From positions 1 to 64,000 of the forward strand of contig JBLWUP010000030.1 in the NCBI GenBank assembly GCA_048268885.1: 64,000 nt of DNA, written 5' to 3'. Of this stretch, positions 16,771 to 24,263 are shown one piece after another. Each line of letters begins with the position of its first letter. The stretch's first letter is position 1. Source of the DNA: Pelagibius sp048268885. Its GTDB lineage: Bacteria > Pseudomonadota > Alphaproteobacteria > Kiloniellales > Kiloniellaceae. Position numbers and translations under genes: made by a program. A model generated the notes under the pieces. That model saw only the letters and a list, made by a program, of their open reading frames with translations, was not told the origin of the DNA and made no database searches.

Positions 16771-17655
16771 ATGGGGGGAGACTACAAAAGCAGCGACTTT
16801 AACAGGGGGGATGGCGGCGATCTGCTGGATCTCATGGCGCGCCTGCGCAAGGCGGCGCAGCCCTATGCCCTGGCCACGGTGGTGCGCACGGTGGCGGCCA
16901 CCTCGGCCAAGGCGGGGGCCAAGGCGGTGGTGACCGCCGACGGCGAGATTCACGGCTGGGTCGGCGGCGGCTGCACCCGCGGCGCCGTGCGCCGTGCCGC
17001 CCTGCAGGCCATGAAGGACGGGCAGGCGCACCTCATTTCCGTGCAGCCGCAGGAAGAACTGGAAGCCGGCGGGGTTGCGGCCGGCGAGTCGAAGGACGGT
17101 GTGGAGTTCCATCGCAGCGCCTGCCCCAGCGGCGGCAGCCTGGATGTCTTCGTCGAGCCCATGCTACCGCGTCCCGCGCTGGTCGTCTGCGGCGCCTCGC
17201 CGGTGGCGCGCGCCATCGCCGACCTCGCCGGGCGCAGCGGTTTCGCCGTCACCGTGGCGGCCCTGGCCGAGGATCAGGACAGCTTCCCCCAGGCGGACCA
17301 GCGCATCGAAGGTTTCGAGCTGCCGGCGCAGGCGGCGGAGCGCTACATCGTGGTGGCGACCCAGGGCAAGCGCGACGCCGAGGCCCTGCGCGCGGCGCTG
17401 GCGAGCGATGTCCCCTACGTCGCCTTCGTCGGCAGCCGGCGCAAAGCGGCGACCCTGACGGCGCGGCTGCGCGAGGAAGGGCTTGCGGCGGACAAGGCGG
17501 CGCGCCTACGCTCGCCGGCCGGGCTCGACATCGGCGCCATCACGCCGGAGGAGATCGCCCTGTCGATCATCGCCGAGGTGGTGGAGCTGCGCCGCCGCGG
17601 CCGCCGCGAACGTGGACAGGTCGCGGATGCCAACGGCAGCCATGACGCGGCCTGA
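16771..17655 (+). CDS. coxF: XdhC/CoxF-family molybdenum enzyme maturation factor
   Basis: A 294-residue protein with an N-terminal XdhC/CoxI domain (ATVVRTVAATSAKAGAKAVV and GWVGGGCTRGAVRRAAL) and a C-terminal Rossmann-like XdhC_C domain (ALVVCGASPVARAIADLAG, and GLDIGAITPEEIALSIIAEV near the end). XdhC proteins carry and protect the molybdenum cofactor and support its sulfuration; CoxF is required with CoxE for copper insertion into CO dehydrogenase. It sits 3 bases after coxE, consistent with co-translation. The name coxF follows from gene order; coxI is a related family member with the same fold. Confidence 0.9.
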   Translation: MGGDYKSSDFNRGDGGDLLDLMARLRKAAQPYALATVVRTVAATSAKAGAKAVVTADGEIHGWVGGGCTRGAVRRAALQAMKDGQAHLISVQPQEELEAGGVAAGESKDGVEFHRSACPSGGSLDVFVEPMLPRPALVVCGASPVARAIADLAGRSGFAVTVAALAEDQDSFPQADQRIEGFELPAQAAERYIVVATQGKRDAEALRAALASDVPYVAFVGSRRKAATLTARLREEGLAADKAARLRSPAGLDIGAITPEEIALSIIAEVVELRRRGRRERGQVADANGSHDAA

Positions 17656-17761
17656 GCCGCTGCGGCCGACGGGGCCGGTGTGAGCGGCGGGGATGTGCAT
17701 CTGCCACGCCCTGCCGGCGTACCCTTATCTTGAAGTCGGAATTTTTGGAGACGAACCAGCC

Positions 17762-18403
17762 ATGGACATGACCGGCAGCGAACGTATCGCCGCACCGCGC
17801 GAGAAGGTCTACGAGGCCCTGAACGACCCGGAGATCCTGAAAGCCTCGATCCCCGGCTGCGAGTCCATCGAGAAGACCTCCGACACGGAGATGACGGCCA
17901 CGGTGGTCACCAAGGTCGGCCCGGTGAAGGCCAAGTTCAAGGGTGCGGTCACGCTTTCCGAGCTGGACCCGCCGAACGGCTACACCATCTCCGGAGAAGG
18001 CAAGGGCGGCCCCGCCGGCTTCGCCAAGGGCGGCGCCAAGGTACGTCTGGAAGAGGACGGAGACGGAACGCTGCTGCACTACGAGGTGAAGGCCGATGTC
18101 GGCGGCAAGCTGGCGCAGCTCGGCTCGCGGCTCATCGACGGCACGGCGAAGAAGCTGTCGGGGGAGTTCTTCTCCCGCTTCGCCGAGATCGTGGCGGGCC
18201 CGGAGGCGGAAGCCGCGCCGGCTGCCGCGCCCTCGGGGGCCCCGGCGGCCCCTCCTGTTGCCGGCGAGATGCCTGCGGCGGAACCGCGCCCCGCCCCGGC
18301 GCCCAAGGAAGCGGCCCCCGCGGGGGCGACCGGAAAGCTGTGGATCTGGGCCCTGGCGGCCCTGGTGGTGCTGCTCGGCGCCTATATTCTCTTCGTAAGA
18401 TAA
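17762..18403 (+). CDS. coxG: CO dehydrogenase membrane-recruitment protein CoxG (SRPBCC domain)
   Basis: A 213-residue protein. Residues 1-145 form an SRPBCC/CoxG domain (MDMTGSERIAAPREKVYEAL, NDPEILKASIPGCESIE, GKGGPAGFAKGGAKVRL). A proline/alanine-rich linker follows and a C-terminal transmembrane helix (LWIWALAALVVLLGAYILFV) anchors it to the inner membrane. CoxG recruits CO dehydrogenase to the membrane and, in mycobacteria, has been reported to bind and deliver the quinone acceptor. The start at ATG 17762 matches the domain boundary. It closes the recognisable coxMSLDEFG series; coxH, I and K are not found after it. The 108 bases downstream are AT-rich with a short AATTCAATA repeat. Confidence 0.92.
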   Translation: MDMTGSERIAAPREKVYEALNDPEILKASIPGCESIEKTSDTEMTATVVTKVGPVKAKFKGAVTLSELDPPNGYTISGEGKGGPAGFAKGGAKVRLEEDGDGTLLHYEVKADVGGKLAQLGSRLIDGTAKKLSGEFFSRFAEIVAGPEAEAAPAAAPSGAPAAPPVAGEMPAAEPRPAPAPKEAAPAGATGKLWIWALAALVVLLGAYILFVR

Positions 18404-18511
18404 TTCAATAAATTCAATAATATAGAAAATCCTTTGAACCTCCCGGCGGCGCCCGCCGACTAACTCTCTGCAATACGCAGCAATCCATCGATCCAGTGGG
18501 AGGGATGTGCG

Positions 18512-19255
18512 ATGGCAGAGGGTTTTTTGGCGCGACTCTACGCTTTGCGCGCGCTCACGGTTTTCATCGGTTTCGGCCTCTTGCTGGTCTGCCTGGCCAG
18601 TGGGGCCTGGGCCGAGACCGCGGATTCCGCTGATGCCGGGGACGGCGCGGTGCGGCCCGCGGCCTCGGCAAAGCCGGGCATTCTGCGGCTGTCCCAGGAG
18701 CGGATCAGCAAGGAGATCGACGGCTGGCTGAACGTCCTCCTGGACGACGACGGAAGTGTCGTCCGCATCCTTTCCGAGAACCTGGCCTGGCGGCTGGCTG
18801 TCGGCAGTCAGCATCGTCCCGACCCGGACGGCTACATCTTTTCCCTTCGCCCGGCCGCGATGCCGGTTTCCGATCGGTCCTGCGGGATCGGTGAAGTCTG
18901 CCCGTCGGGCTATTCGGTCTCGGCATCCAGCCGCGAAGTGACCCTGGAGCCGCTGCGCGAGCTGAAGGATGCGATGGGCAACACGCTCTATCGTCAGACC
19001 GCCAAGGTCGTGCTGCCCTTCGATGCGGCCTGGGTGACGTTCCTGGACGATTTCCGCGCGGCTGTGGCCGACGCCTGCCGGACGGCCTTCAGGGCCGAAC
19101 GCGCGGCGGGACGTGACCTGGACGCGCTGCGCGACGGCTATCTGGACCCGGATTTGACTTTCCCGCTGAAGGCGGCTGTCTTTAGCGGGGGACGAATCGC
19201 CCAGACCGATCTGGTGGTTCATCTGCGCTGCTGGGGCAGCGGTTTCTCGCACTGA
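18512..19255 (+). CDS. Hypothetical secreted protein
   Basis: I do not recognise a family. The 247-residue product has a signal peptide (LTVFIGFGLLLVCLASGAWA, cleavage after about residue 38) and no other membrane segment, so it should be periplasmic or secreted. The mature protein has three cysteines (SCGIGEVC and a late LRCWGSGF), suggesting disulfide bonds, and a region of mixed alpha/beta character. It starts at ATG 18512 behind GGGAGGG. It lies 108 bases after coxG and 86 before a membrane protein pair, on the same strand; it may be read from the cox transcript, but nothing in the sequence ties it to CO oxidation. Confidence 0.7.
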   Translation: MAEGFLARLYALRALTVFIGFGLLLVCLASGAWAETADSADAGDGAVRPAASAKPGILRLSQERISKEIDGWLNVLLDDDGSVVRILSENLAWRLAVGSQHRPDPDGYIFSLRPAAMPVSDRSCGIGEVCPSGYSVSASSREVTLEPLRELKDAMGNTLYRQTAKVVLPFDAAWVTFLDDFRAAVADACRTAFRAERAAGRDLDALRDGYLDPDLTFPLKAAVFSGGRIAQTDLVVHLRCWGSGFSH

Positions 19256-19341
19256 CACACAAGCCGGCGGCGCCTCTGCGCAGCTACACGAAAGATCATC
19301 AGCGGCCGCTTGGCCGACCGCTTTGCGAAGGACCTAGAACT

Positions 19342-19893
19342 ATGGTGCCCGCCTGGACTGTGACGCTTTCCTACTTCGGCTATGCCGCGGTGCTCCTGTT
19401 GGGAGCGGTCTGCTGGCTGGTCGCGCTCTTCGAATACATCGTCTATGGCCGCGTCGAGGCCGGGACCCTCGGCCAACGGTGGCTCGATTTCGCCCATCTG
19501 CTGATGCGCAACCTGCACCTCGCGCTGTGGACCGGCCTCGCCTGTACGGTGGTTGCCTTCGCGTTGGCCGCTCTGCCGGCCAGCGAGTCGGCACCGGCGG
19601 TGTCGTCCCACAAGGCTTACCAGCTCCGTTTCGGCGTTTTTGCCCTTTGTTTCCTCGGGCTGGTTTCCCTCGCCCAGGTGCGCATGGGTGGCTTCGACGC
19701 CGACATCGGCGCGGTGGCGATCTTCGCCTGGTCGCTGTGGATCGTGTTCGCCGGCTGGCGCGCTTACGCCGGTCAGGCCGCGGTGACCGGCCCGGCCGGC
19801 TGGTGGCTGGTGGCGACCGTCGACGTGCTGGCCATCCTCGTCTTCGCAGGCTTTGCGATCCTCATCAAGATCCAAGGCTTTCGGATGTTCTGA
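19342..19893 (+). CDS. Hypothetical four-to-five-helix membrane protein (tandem copy A)
   Basis: A 183-residue integral membrane protein with about five hydrophobic segments. The central element is SHKAYQLRF between helices, followed by AWSLWIVFAGWRAYAG. It aligns along its whole length with the next gene (both 183 residues; RWLDFAHLLMRNLHL versus DWLELAHWLAQNLRF). The pattern S-H-x-x-Y-x-x-R, then W-x-x-W-G-W-R-A-x-x-G, recalls Tic20/DUF4870-like small membrane proteins, but this is a loose resemblance. Function is unknown. Confidence 0.72.
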   Translation: MVPAWTVTLSYFGYAAVLLLGAVCWLVALFEYIVYGRVEAGTLGQRWLDFAHLLMRNLHLALWTGLACTVVAFALAALPASESAPAVSSHKAYQLRFGVFALCFLGLVSLAQVRMGGFDADIGAVAIFAWSLWIVFAGWRAYAGQAAVTGPAGWWLVATVDVLAILVFAGFAILIKIQGFRMF

Positions 19894-19933
19894 TCCGCCG
19901 GTCCGCTCCCCTGAAACGGAAAGAAGCACCCTG

Positions 19934-20485
19934 ATGTCGACTCCCTGGACGCTGGTCTACGCCTATCTCGCCTACGGACTCTCGGTTGTGCTCGCCATCG
20001 TGAGCTGGTTGGGTGGGTATCTGCAGCACGCGCTCTACGAGCGGGTTGGCGACGGGCGGCTCGGCGAGGACTGGCTGGAGCTGGCGCACTGGCTGGCGCA
20101 GAACCTGCGCTTCTTCACCATCGCCGGCGGCCTGCTAACGCTGATCGGTCTGCTGCTGGCGGCGCTTTCCTCGGGCGAGCCCGCGGAGGTCACCGCTTCC
20201 CATAAGAGCTATCTCTTGCGCTTCGCGGTGATCGTTTTCGCCGCGCTCTGTCTCAGCTATGTCGGGCAGGGGGATTTGGGCAAGTACTATGTCGGCCTTG
20301 CCGCGGCCGCCGTCTGCGGCTGGGGGCTCTGGGGTGTGCTCGCCGGCGGGCGTGCGCTGGCGGGCGGTGCCGTTGTCGCGGCGCCGGCCCTGTGGTGGCT
20401 GGGCCTGGTCATCGTGCTGCTGCTCATCGCCCGGGTGATCGTGCTGTTCTTCTTCGTCAGCCCCGACAGCCCTCATCAATTCTGA
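19934..20485 (+). CDS. Hypothetical four-to-five-helix membrane protein (tandem copy B)
   Basis: A paralogue of the preceding gene with the same length (183 residues) when started at ATG 19934. It shares SHKSYLLRF, the WLELAHWLAQNL amphipathic stretch, and WGLWGVLAGGRALAGG, with about five membrane segments. Copy B has a shorter, more hydrophobic C-terminal helix (GLVIVLLLIARVIVLFFF). The two genes are 40 bases apart and probably co-transcribed, so they may form a heteromeric membrane complex. A strong hairpin terminator follows directly. Confidence 0.72.
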   Translation: MSTPWTLVYAYLAYGLSVVLAIVSWLGGYLQHALYERVGDGRLGEDWLELAHWLAQNLRFFTIAGGLLTLIGLLLAALSSGEPAEVTASHKSYLLRFAVIVFAALCLSYVGQGDLGKYYVGLAAAAVCGWGLWGVLAGGRALAGGAVVAAPALWWLGLVIVLLLIARVIVLFFFVSPDSPHQF

Positions 20486-20490
20486 ATGCG

Positions 20491-20524
20491 AAAGGGGGAG
20501 AAGCCTTTGAGCTTCTCCCCCTTT
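20491..20524. terminator. Bidirectional rho-independent terminator
   Basis: A perfect 14-bp stem (AAAGGGGGAGAAGC paired with GCTTCTCCCCCTTT) closes a six-base loop. It lies five bases after the membrane-protein stop and about 50 bases beyond the end of the minus-strand small gene, so with A-rich and T-rich flanks it can serve both convergent units. Confidence 0.85.
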
Positions 20525-20572
20525 CTCTCCCAGAAGCGATTTATCTCCTCACCTTTGTCGGGTTGTCGCCTT

Positions 20573-20755
20573 TCAGTCGTCGCCGTGGTTTTCGTACCCC
20601 TTGAAAGCGACGGTTTCGTGCTTGATCGAGTGGGCGATCACGCCAACGACGACCGCGCAGGACAGCACGAGGAACAGGGCGATCATGAATGGCGAGTCGG
20701 CGTAGGTGTAATAGGCCTCGACGCCTTCCCAAGAGGTAATGGGACTTCCGCTCAT
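20573..20755 (-). CDS. Small single-helix membrane protein downstream of amt
   Basis: A 60-residue protein with one clear transmembrane helix (FMIALFLVLSCAVVVGVIAH) and a short acidic C-terminus. The ATG at 20755 follows a good AAGGAG ribosome site (on the minus strand) at a normal distance, and the gap to the amt stop is 63 bases, so it should be co-transcribed with amt. The N-terminus SWEGVEAYYTYADS is hydrophilic. I do not recognise the family; a small accessory or folding subunit of the ammonium transporter is one possibility, but nothing proves it. Confidence 0.72.
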   Translation of the reverse strand: MSGSPITSWEGVEAYYTYADSPFMIALFLVLSCAVVVGVIAHSIKHETVAFKGYENHGDD

Positions 20756-20818
20756 CTGCGTATCTCCTTGGATCGTCTCAGTGGGACTTATCTCAAATGG
20801 TTCGGGTGAAAGGCCGCG

Positions 20819-22141
20819 TTATTCGGCCGGTGCGGTAAAGGTTTTCTGCGGCGGGCCGCTTTCCGGATAGGGCCGGATCGGAATCTCGACCACGTCGAGG
20901 CCGGCGACTTCCGGACCGGAGGGAATGCGCAGCAGACCCACCATCTTCAGCAGCAGCGAAACCACGTAGCCGGGGATGAAGCCCAAGGCAGCCATGACCA
21001 CCGCGCCGACCAGCTGGCCGAGCAGGCTCGACTCCGGGCCGGCGGGGCTGGGATAGCCGCTGGCGAAGATGCCGCAGGCGATGACGCTCCACAGACCGGC
21101 GACGCCGTGCACCGCAAAGGCGCCCACCGCGTCGTCGATCCGCAGCTTCAGCAGCAGGTCCTGCACCTTCGGAATGATCAAGCCGCCGATGAAGCCGATC
21201 AGGAAGGCCAGGGCGGGGTGGTAGACGTCGAGGCCCGAGGCGGCGGAGATGATGCCCGCCAGCGCGCCCGACATCATCCAGAAGGGATCGCGGGTCATCA
21301 GGAAGCAGCCGATGATGCCGCCGGCAAAGCCCATCAGAGTGTTGAAGGCGAAGGCCGAGAGCGTGGCCGGCTGGCCGTAGATGTTGATCCACTGGTCGCC
21401 GGTCACATAGATGATGCAGCCGCCGAGGAAGCCGAAGAATCCGACGATGATTAGCATCAGGCCGATCAGCGTCATCGGCACCGAGTGGCCGGCGATCTCC
21501 AGCACCTTGCCGTCGGCGGTGAAGCGCCCGAGTCGTGGGCCGAGATTGATCACCACGCCGAGGGCGAAGAAGCCCGCGACCATGTGCACCACGCCGGCGG
21601 CGCCGACATCATGGTAGCCGAACTCCGTGTGCAGCCAGCCGGCCGGGTGCCAGCCCCAGGCCGCCCCCAGGATCCAGGCGAAGGACCCGAGCACGATGGC
21701 CAGGATACAGAAGCCGCTGAGCCGGATGCGCTCGATCACCGCGCCGGAATAGATCGAGGCCGTGGTCGCCGCAAAGAGCGTGAAGGCGGCCCAGAAGACG
21801 CCGGAGGCGTTGTCCGCCAGGTTCGGCCCCATGGCCGTGGCCCAGGGCAGGCCGCCATCGCCGTCGGCGCTGGGGATCAGGCCGTAGGGAAAGGCGAGGT
21901 AAATCCACCAGCCGAAAAAGAAGAATGTCGGGATGATGAAGGCGAAGGCCAGGATGTTCTTCACACCCGAAGCCAGGGCGTTCTTCACGCGCGAGGCGCC
22001 CATCTCGTACGCCAGAAATCCGGCGTGGATGATCACCATCAGTGCCGTGCACCACCAATAATAGATCTCCATATTGATGGTGCCGGACATTTCGATCATT
22101 GTCTGAAGCTCTGCGAGCTTCGCTTGTACTTCCGCATCCAT
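20819..22141 (-). CDS. amt: Ammonium transporter (Amt/MEP family)
   Basis: A 440-residue polytopic protein with about eleven helices, of the Amt family, which carries ammonium across the inner membrane. The conserved pore histidines are recognised in AAGVVHMVAGFFAL and FAVHGVAGLWSVIACGIF, and the ammonium-binding Asp precedes the first of these (YHDVG). Other family segments are GWHPAGWLH and GRFTADGK. No GlnK/PII gene lies beside it, which is unusual because amtB is often paired with glnK. It is transcribed away from an XRE-cupin regulator and an amino-nitrogen operon, and is followed by a small membrane protein. Confidence 0.93.
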   Translation of the reverse strand: MDAEVQAKLAELQTMIEMSGTINMEIYYWWCTALMVIIHAGFLAYEMGASRVKNALASGVKNILAFAFIIPTFFFFGWWIYLAFPYGLIPSADGDGGLPWATAMGPNLADNASGVFWAAFTLFAATTASIYSGAVIERIRLSGFCILAIVLGSFAWILGAAWGWHPAGWLHTEFGYHDVGAAGVVHMVAGFFALGVVINLGPRLGRFTADGKVLEIAGHSVPMTLIGLMLIIVGFFGFLGGCIIYVTGDQWINIYGQPATLSAFAFNTLMGFAGGIIGCFLMTRDPFWMMSGALAGIISAASGLDVYHPALAFLIGFIGGLIIPKVQDLLLKLRIDDAVGAFAVHGVAGLWSVIACGIFASGYPSPAGPESSLLGQLVGAVVMAALGFIPGYVVSLLLKMVGLLRIPSGPEVAGLDVVEIPIRPYPESGPPQKTFTAPAE

Positions 22142-22350
22142 GACGCCTCATGCCCCCTGTTGTTGGCTCTTTGCAGCGGCTGGCTGCTGCCGAAGCGCAG
22201 CCACCGCCTTTCAACAGCGACGTCCATGCCGAACCGGTGCCGGTCCGGGCGCGGCCTTTGCGGCCATTGTTATGGATACGTTTCCCCCGTCGGCCCTTTC
22301 GTTTTCTGCTGAGCCGAGCGGAGTCAGCCTAGCGGTGGTTTCGTGTACGT

Positions 22351-22375
22351 CAAGAAATTTTCTCTATAGGAATTG
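22351..22375. promoter_or_regulatory. Candidate operator upstream of the XRE-cupin gene
   Basis: The sequence begins CAAGAAATTTTCTCTATAGG and ends in AATTG. It aligns with a similar stretch at 23251-23276 that lies just before the mgsA-like operon (shared CARGAAAWTTT, then TATAG and ATTG). A motif shared between a regulator gene and its neighbouring operon suggests autoregulation, but this is visual alignment only. Confidence 0.4.
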
Positions 22376-22438
22376 GGGCCGTGCAGGCCTCCCGGCTTTC
22401 GTTTATGGTGGCATCTGCCTATGTCGTTAGATCACGAT

Positions 22439-22483
22439 CAATCCGTTACGGGCCAATCCGCTACAGGCCAATCCGTTACGGGA
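22439..22483 (+). repeat. Three tandem 15-bp repeats in the leader of the XRE-cupin gene
   Basis: Units CAATCCGTTACGGGC, CAATCCGCTACAGGC and CAATCCGTTACGGGA lie head to tail, differing at two or three positions. They end 16 bases before the TTG start codon, just upstream of the GAGGA ribosome site. The repeat is in an untranslated part unless the gene starts further upstream; the repeat frame is not that of the regulator. Confidence 0.85.
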
Positions 22484-22499
22484 AAGAGAGCGAGGAACC

Positions 22500-23219
22500 T
22501 TGGCGCGCGAACAAGCGAATAAGACAAAGACCCCAGGCAAGACGGCGTCGAAGGCCGCCGCCCCGGCCGCGAAGGGCAGGGCCGTGAAGAACGCGGCCGA
22601 GGTCGAGCCCCTGGCGACGGGCTCCTCGGCGCCGGGCACCTCGGAGGAGCACTCCATCGAAGAAGCCATCGGCGCGCAGGTCCGCGCGCTGCGCAAGCGC
22701 CAGGACATGACGGTGGCGGAGCTGGCCGGCCAGGCGGGACTTTCCGCCGGCATGCTGTCGAAGGTGGAGAACGGCGCCATCTCGCCGTCGCTGGCGACGC
22801 TGCAGAGTCTGGCGCTGGCGCTCAACGTGCCGCTGACGAACTTCTTCGCCGACTTCGAGCAGAAGCACGACATTACCCACGTGCGCGCCGGCGAGGGGCT
22901 GGTGATCGAGCGCCGCGGCACCAAGTCGGGGCACCAGTATCAGCTGCTCGGGCATTCCTTTCCCGGCGACTTCGCTTACGAGCCTTATCTGGTCACCCTC
23001 AGCAAGGGCGCCGAGTCCTATCCGAACTTCCGCCACGAGGGCATGGAGTTCATCTATATCCTGGAAGGCGAGGTGGGCTATCGCCATGGCAACAAGATCT
23101 ATCCGCTGAAGCCGGGCGATTCTCTGTTCTTCAACGCGCAATCGGCGCACGGCCCCGAGGAGCTGCGCAAACTGCCGCTGAAATTCCTCTCCATCATCGT
23201 GTTCCAGCGCGACAAATGA
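22500..23219 (+). CDS. XRE-family transcriptional regulator with C-terminal cupin domain
   Basis: A 239-residue regulator. The first 60 residues are lysine/alanine-rich and low complexity. A helix-turn-helix of XRE type (about residues 60-115: VRALRKRQDMTVAELAGQAG, GMLSKVENGAISPSLATLQ) is followed by a cupin sensor domain (about 165-235: FRHEGMEFIYILEGEVGYRHG, PLKPGDSLFFNAQSAHGPEEL). The only in-frame start near the N-terminus is TTG 22500 behind GAGGA; the first ATG lies within the HTH. It sits between amt (divergent) and the glutamate-synthase-like operon, and would be expected to control the latter in response to a small ligand bound by the cupin. Confidence 0.88.
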   Translation: MAREQANKTKTPGKTASKAAAPAAKGRAVKNAAEVEPLATGSSAPGTSEEHSIEEAIGAQVRALRKRQDMTVAELAGQAGLSAGMLSKVENGAISPSLATLQSLALALNVPLTNFFADFEQKHDITHVRAGEGLVIERRGTKSGHQYQLLGHSFPGDFAYEPYLVTLSKGAESYPNFRHEGMEFIYILEGEVGYRHGNKIYPLKPGDSLFFNAQSAHGPEELRKLPLKFLSIIVFQRDK

Positions 23220-23250
23220 GGGCTCTGGTGGCATGACTGGAGTTTATCAA

Positions 23251-23277
23251 CAGGAAAATTTGTTTCTTATAGATTGA
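23251..23277. promoter_or_regulatory. Candidate operator upstream of the mgsA-like operon
   Basis: CAGGAAAATTT, then TATAG and ATTG, echoes the stretch at 22351-22375. It overlaps the start of the predicted -35 element, so a repressor bound here would block RNA polymerase. Confidence 0.4.
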
Positions 23278-23301
23278 CAGCCTTGCCGGGCCTGCTAATC
23301 T
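23274..23301 (+). promoter_or_regulatory. Sigma-70-type promoter of the mgsA-like operon
   Basis: A -35 element TTGACA (23274-23279, perfect match to consensus) and -10 element TAATCT (23296-23301) are separated by 16 bases. The ATG of the first gene is 46 bases after the -10 box. A motif resembling that upstream of the regulator gene overlaps the -35 box. Confidence 0.65.
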
Positions 23302-23347
23302 CGTCGCGCCTCAAAAGGGGCAGCCAACTCATCCACGAGGGGTCGAC

Positions 23348-24250
23348 ATGTGCGGGATCGCCGGTCTCTTCCTGAAAGACGAAAAGCATTCGCAGGCGCT
23401 CGGGCGCATGCTGTCGGAGATGCTGACGGTGCTCTCCGACAGGGGGCCGGACAGCGCCGGTTTCGCCGTCTACGGCCAGCCCTTGGACGCCAAGGTGAAA
23501 CTCACCCTGCGCGCCAAGGACGAGGCCTATGACTTCAACGGCCTGGCCGAACGCCTGGCGGCGCATCTCGGTGGCGAGGTCGGCCTCCAGGTCCGCGCGA
23601 CCCATGCCATCGTGACCCTGGCCGAGGACGACTGCCCGACCGCCGAGCTGTGGATCCGCGCCAACGCGCCCGAGGTCAATCTCTTCGCCTCCGGCCGCAC
23701 CATGGAGCTCTACAAGGAGGTCGGCCTGCCGGCGTCGGTCGCGGCCCGCTTCGACCTGCCGTCCATGGCGGGCAGCCATGCCGTCGGCCACACCCGCATG
23801 GCCACCGAGTCCGCCGTCACCACCGCCGGCGCGCATCCTTTCTCCACCGGGCCGGACCAGTGCCTTGTGCACAACGGATCGCTTTCCAATCACTGCGCCA
23901 TCAGACGCAACCTGCAAAGGGAAGGGGTGGGCGTCGAGACCGAGAACGACAGCGAGGTCGCGGCGGCCTATCTCACCTGGCAGATGGGGCACGGCATGAA
24001 CCTGGGCGAGGCGCTGGAAGCCTCGCTGAAGGACCTCGACGGCTTCTACACCTTCGTGGTCGGCACCGAACAGGGTTTCGGCGTGCTGCGCGATCCCATC
24101 GCCTGCAAACCGGCGGTGCTGGCGGAGACCGACGCCTACGTCGCTTTCGGGTCCGAATACCGCGCGCTGGTCGGCCTGCCGGGCATCGAGGAGGCCAAGG
24201 TCTGGGAGCCGGAACCGGCCACAGTCTATTTCTGGGAGCGGGCGCAATGA
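23348..24250 (+). CDS. Class II glutamine amidotransferase subunit (GlxB/MgsA-like)
   Basis: A 300-residue protein beginning MCGIAGLF, so Cys2 is the N-terminal nucleophile of class II (Ntn) amidotransferases after removal of Met; SDRGPDSAGF and GHTRMATESAVTTAGAHPF are conserved family segments. It should hydrolyse the gamma-amide of glutamine or a gamma-glutamyl amide and pass ammonia or amine to a partner. It is followed by two GltB-like fragments and a type III glutamine synthetase. This order is that of glxB-C-D-glnT in rhizobia and of mgsABC-gmaS in methylotrophs, where MgsA is the small subunit of N-methylglutamate synthase. Substrate cannot be decided. Confidence 0.85.
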   Translation: MCGIAGLFLKDEKHSQALGRMLSEMLTVLSDRGPDSAGFAVYGQPLDAKVKLTLRAKDEAYDFNGLAERLAAHLGGEVGLQVRATHAIVTLAEDDCPTAELWIRANAPEVNLFASGRTMELYKEVGLPASVAARFDLPSMAGSHAVGHTRMATESAVTTAGAHPFSTGPDQCLVHNGSLSNHCAIRRNLQREGVGVETENDSEVAAAYLTWQMGHGMNLGEALEASLKDLDGFYTFVVGTEQGFGVLRDPIACKPAVLAETDAYVAFGSEYRALVGLPGIEEAKVWEPEPATVYFWERAQ

Positions 24251-24263
24251 GCCTGATCGTTCG

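Larger units (their letters stand above)
22142..22499. promoter_or_regulatory. Divergent amt / regulator region
   Basis: About 360 bases separating amt (minus) from the XRE-cupin regulator (plus). It contains a candidate operator (22351-22375) that resembles one upstream of the next operon, and three tandem 15-bp repeats (22439-22483) close to the TTG start of the regulator. The part near 22350 is visibly AT-richer. No coding sequence is supported. Confidence 0.55.
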
